A stretch of 64,000 nt of DNA, taken from positions 620,001 through 684,000 of the forward strand of contig JAIXMG010000003.1 of assembly GCA_025201345.1 (NCBI GenBank). Direction: 5' to 3'. The translations under genes were made by a program, and so were the position numbers. This stretch comes from Thamnidium elegans. Taxonomy: Eukaryota > Mucoromycota > Mucoromycetes > Mucorales > Mucoraceae. The notes beneath the pieces are model-generated. The model made no database searches and was not told where the DNA came from. It saw only the letters and a program-made list of their open reading frames with translations. Below, in pieces: positions 62,843 to 64,000 of this stretch. Position 1 is the first letter of the stretch. The number at the start of each line of letters is the position of its first letter.

Positions 62843-64000
62843 CTAAGACGACATAATCTCTTGCTGTAAAGAAAGTGATTTCTCTATCGAATCACAATAA
62901 TTTTGAAACTTTATAATTTCGTGTAAAAGATAATGTGATTTTGCTTCCCAGTTGGATAAAACCTTTATACTTAATTTTAAGCAATTTGTGAACCTTTGTT
63001 CTACTCTTGGTTTAATATCACGGTGCTGATCCAAATCAATAGATAAGTTTTGTACGTATCGAATTAATACTTGTAATTGAGTTTCTTCATCTAGAATACT
63101 ACTGCTCATCATAGGTGTTGGTGCCTGCCAATCATTGATAATAGGTGTACCAGGTACCGATAAACAATCACCCCAGCCGTATTCCATTGAACTGACGCCA
63201 CCAGCCAAGGGCTCTTTACTTTCTCTAGCAGCCCAATAGTTACATGTTGATACCCACTCTAATACTTGTTCTGATGATCCTACTTGAAACAAAAATACAG
63301 ATCCATTGGATTGTTGTAATGCAAATGCATGTTGACGTTGTCGACTGTAGCCTGATGGTAATGCGTTAGCTAATGTATGCTTCAAGTCAACAGATCCCAT
63401 TAGTTGAGAACTGGACATCCAATCACCTCCTCCTACTACTGCTGTGTCACTGGTTGATGACATCTGTGAGGCACTATCAGAAAAAGTTGAATTGGATCGG
63501 GACATAATGGTACTACGAATGGTATGACGTTTATGACGACTACTTGTAGTTGTATCCAATTTATACATTCGAAGTTGACTACGTTCAATTACCATAAAAC
63601 AATCTCTCCAATCTCTATGTTTAGCTTTTTGACCGGTTCGTTCCAATAGATGTTTACGTACAACCATACCTTCTTTATAATAAGGTGCATTGCTGGTGTA
63701 ACACGTGGGTATATCAGTATTTTGAAGGTAAGATGCAATTGATTGATATTGCATTACTGATGAATTGGTTGAAGGAATAGAAGAGATTGAATTTTCTTCA
63801 ACGCCCACGATTGAATCACGTGCACCTTTCCAAATGATGGTACCGACACTACGCTTAAAAGCCGTACTAACTCGGTTATGAGAAGAAGGAGGAGAAGAAG
63901 GGTTTGTGATTTGACTATGACGAACACTAGAATACATTTGTTTCAATAAACTTTTTAACTCTAGTTGCCAAGACTTAGAACCTAAATTAAAACTAGACTG
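62843..64000 (-). CDS. PH-domain protein, C-terminal part of a Sec7-PH type Arf-GEF (5' end outside window)
   Basis: Open frame from the right window edge to the stop at 62843, about 385 residues visible; no start because it is truncated by the window. A PH domain spans about KEGMVVRKHLLERTGQKAKH..RDWRDCFMVIERSQLRMYKL and, after a Ser-rich insertion, SVDLKHTLANALPSGYSRQR, HAFALQQSNGSVFLFQVGSS and VLEWVSTCNYWAARESKEPL. The following GGVSSMEYGWGDCL segment and the helical tail with NWEAKSHYLLHEIIKFQNYC are what I expect in fungal Sec7-PH (PSD/EFA6-like) guanine exchange factors for Arf GTPases. The Sec7 domain itself would be outside the window, so the Arf-GEF call is inference. Confidence 0.75.
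   Translation of the reverse strand, partial: QSSFNLGSKSWQLELKSLLKQMYSSVRHSQITNPSSPPSSHNRVSTAFKRSVGTIIWKGARDSIVGVEENSISSIPSTNSSVMQYQSIASYLQNTDIPTCYTSNAPYYKEGMVVRKHLLERTGQKAKHRDWRDCFMVIERSQLRMYKLDTTTSSRHKRHTIRSTIMSRSNSTFSDSASQMSSTSDTAVVGGGDWMSSSQLMGSVDLKHTLANALPSGYSRQRQHAFALQQSNGSVFLFQVGSSEQVLEWVSTCNYWAARESKEPLAGGVSSMEYGWGDCLSVPGTPIINDWQAPTPMMSSSILDEETQLQVLIRYVQNLSIDLDQHRDIKPRVEQRFTNCLKLSIKVLSNWEAKSHYLLHEIIKFQNYCDSIEKSLSLQQEIMSS

Noticed and set aside
1..64000. CRISPR arrays, rRNA genes, bacterial operons
   Set aside because: No regularly spaced identical repeats, no rRNA signatures, and the intron-rich genes show a eukaryotic genome.

Overview
The window is AT-rich eukaryotic DNA with compact genes, many short introns (about 50-130 nt, GT-AG) and very frequent A/T homopolymers. 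The gene set points to a filamentous fungus, most likely Mucoromycota (a 'zygomycete'; I cannot place it further): a GPI-anchored chitin deacetylase, UDP-GlcNAc synthesis enzymes, an SH3/EH scaffold, a MyTH4-RhoGAP and a Sec7-PH type protein.

Layout. 1-30 kb is mostly host genes: an unrecognised partial gene (2-540), chitin deacetylase (1610-3039, -), a new small Cys-rich gene (4492-5036, -), phosphopantothenoylcysteine decarboxylase (6287-7080), an SH3-Pro-EH scaffold (7207-8919) that overlaps tail to tail with a mitochondrial Era-type GTPase (8911-10410, -), a degenerate tandem repeat (10.6-11.25 kb), glucosamine-6-phosphate N-acetyltransferase (12094-12834), a TGL1-like lipase (13001-14684, -), an EEP-fold phosphatase (14842-16289), an MFS sugar transporter (17244-18908), a 4 kb gene-poor stretch with a dispersed repeat, a dual-specificity phosphatase (22879-23766), a membrane protein resembling metal/siderophore-binding periplasmic proteins (24004-25638, -) and a MyTH4-RhoGAP (25805-27877, -).

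29-53.2 kb is a mobile-element island. It holds a young, complete Ty3/gypsy-type retrotransposon (31109-38407) whose two 448-bp LTRs look identical, beside a tRNA-Lys(CTT) gene and two older inverted LTR relics. Next come a palindromic mini-element, a roughly 5.4 kb DNA transposon with TA-flanked CAGT termini, a tandem array of tiny genes encoding proteins with N-myristoylation-type starts, an intact relative of the transposon's gene, and two decayed Tc1/mariner-like elements.

53.5-64 kb returns to host genes: a Sel1-repeat protein, UDP-GlcNAc pyrophosphorylase (-), a large secreted subtilase (-), and a PH-domain protein running off the right edge (-) with a decayed copy of its 3' end next to it.

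Functional links: GNA1 and UAP1 are the second and last enzymatic steps to UDP-GlcNAc, the chitin precursor, and chitin deacetylase converts the product to chitosan, so three enzymes of one cell-wall route lie in the window. The most interesting material is the retrotransposon (textbook -1 frameshift site, integrase in its own ORF, gag without zinc knuckle), the tandem 'MG...S' microprotein array, and the TIR element family with subterminal repeats.
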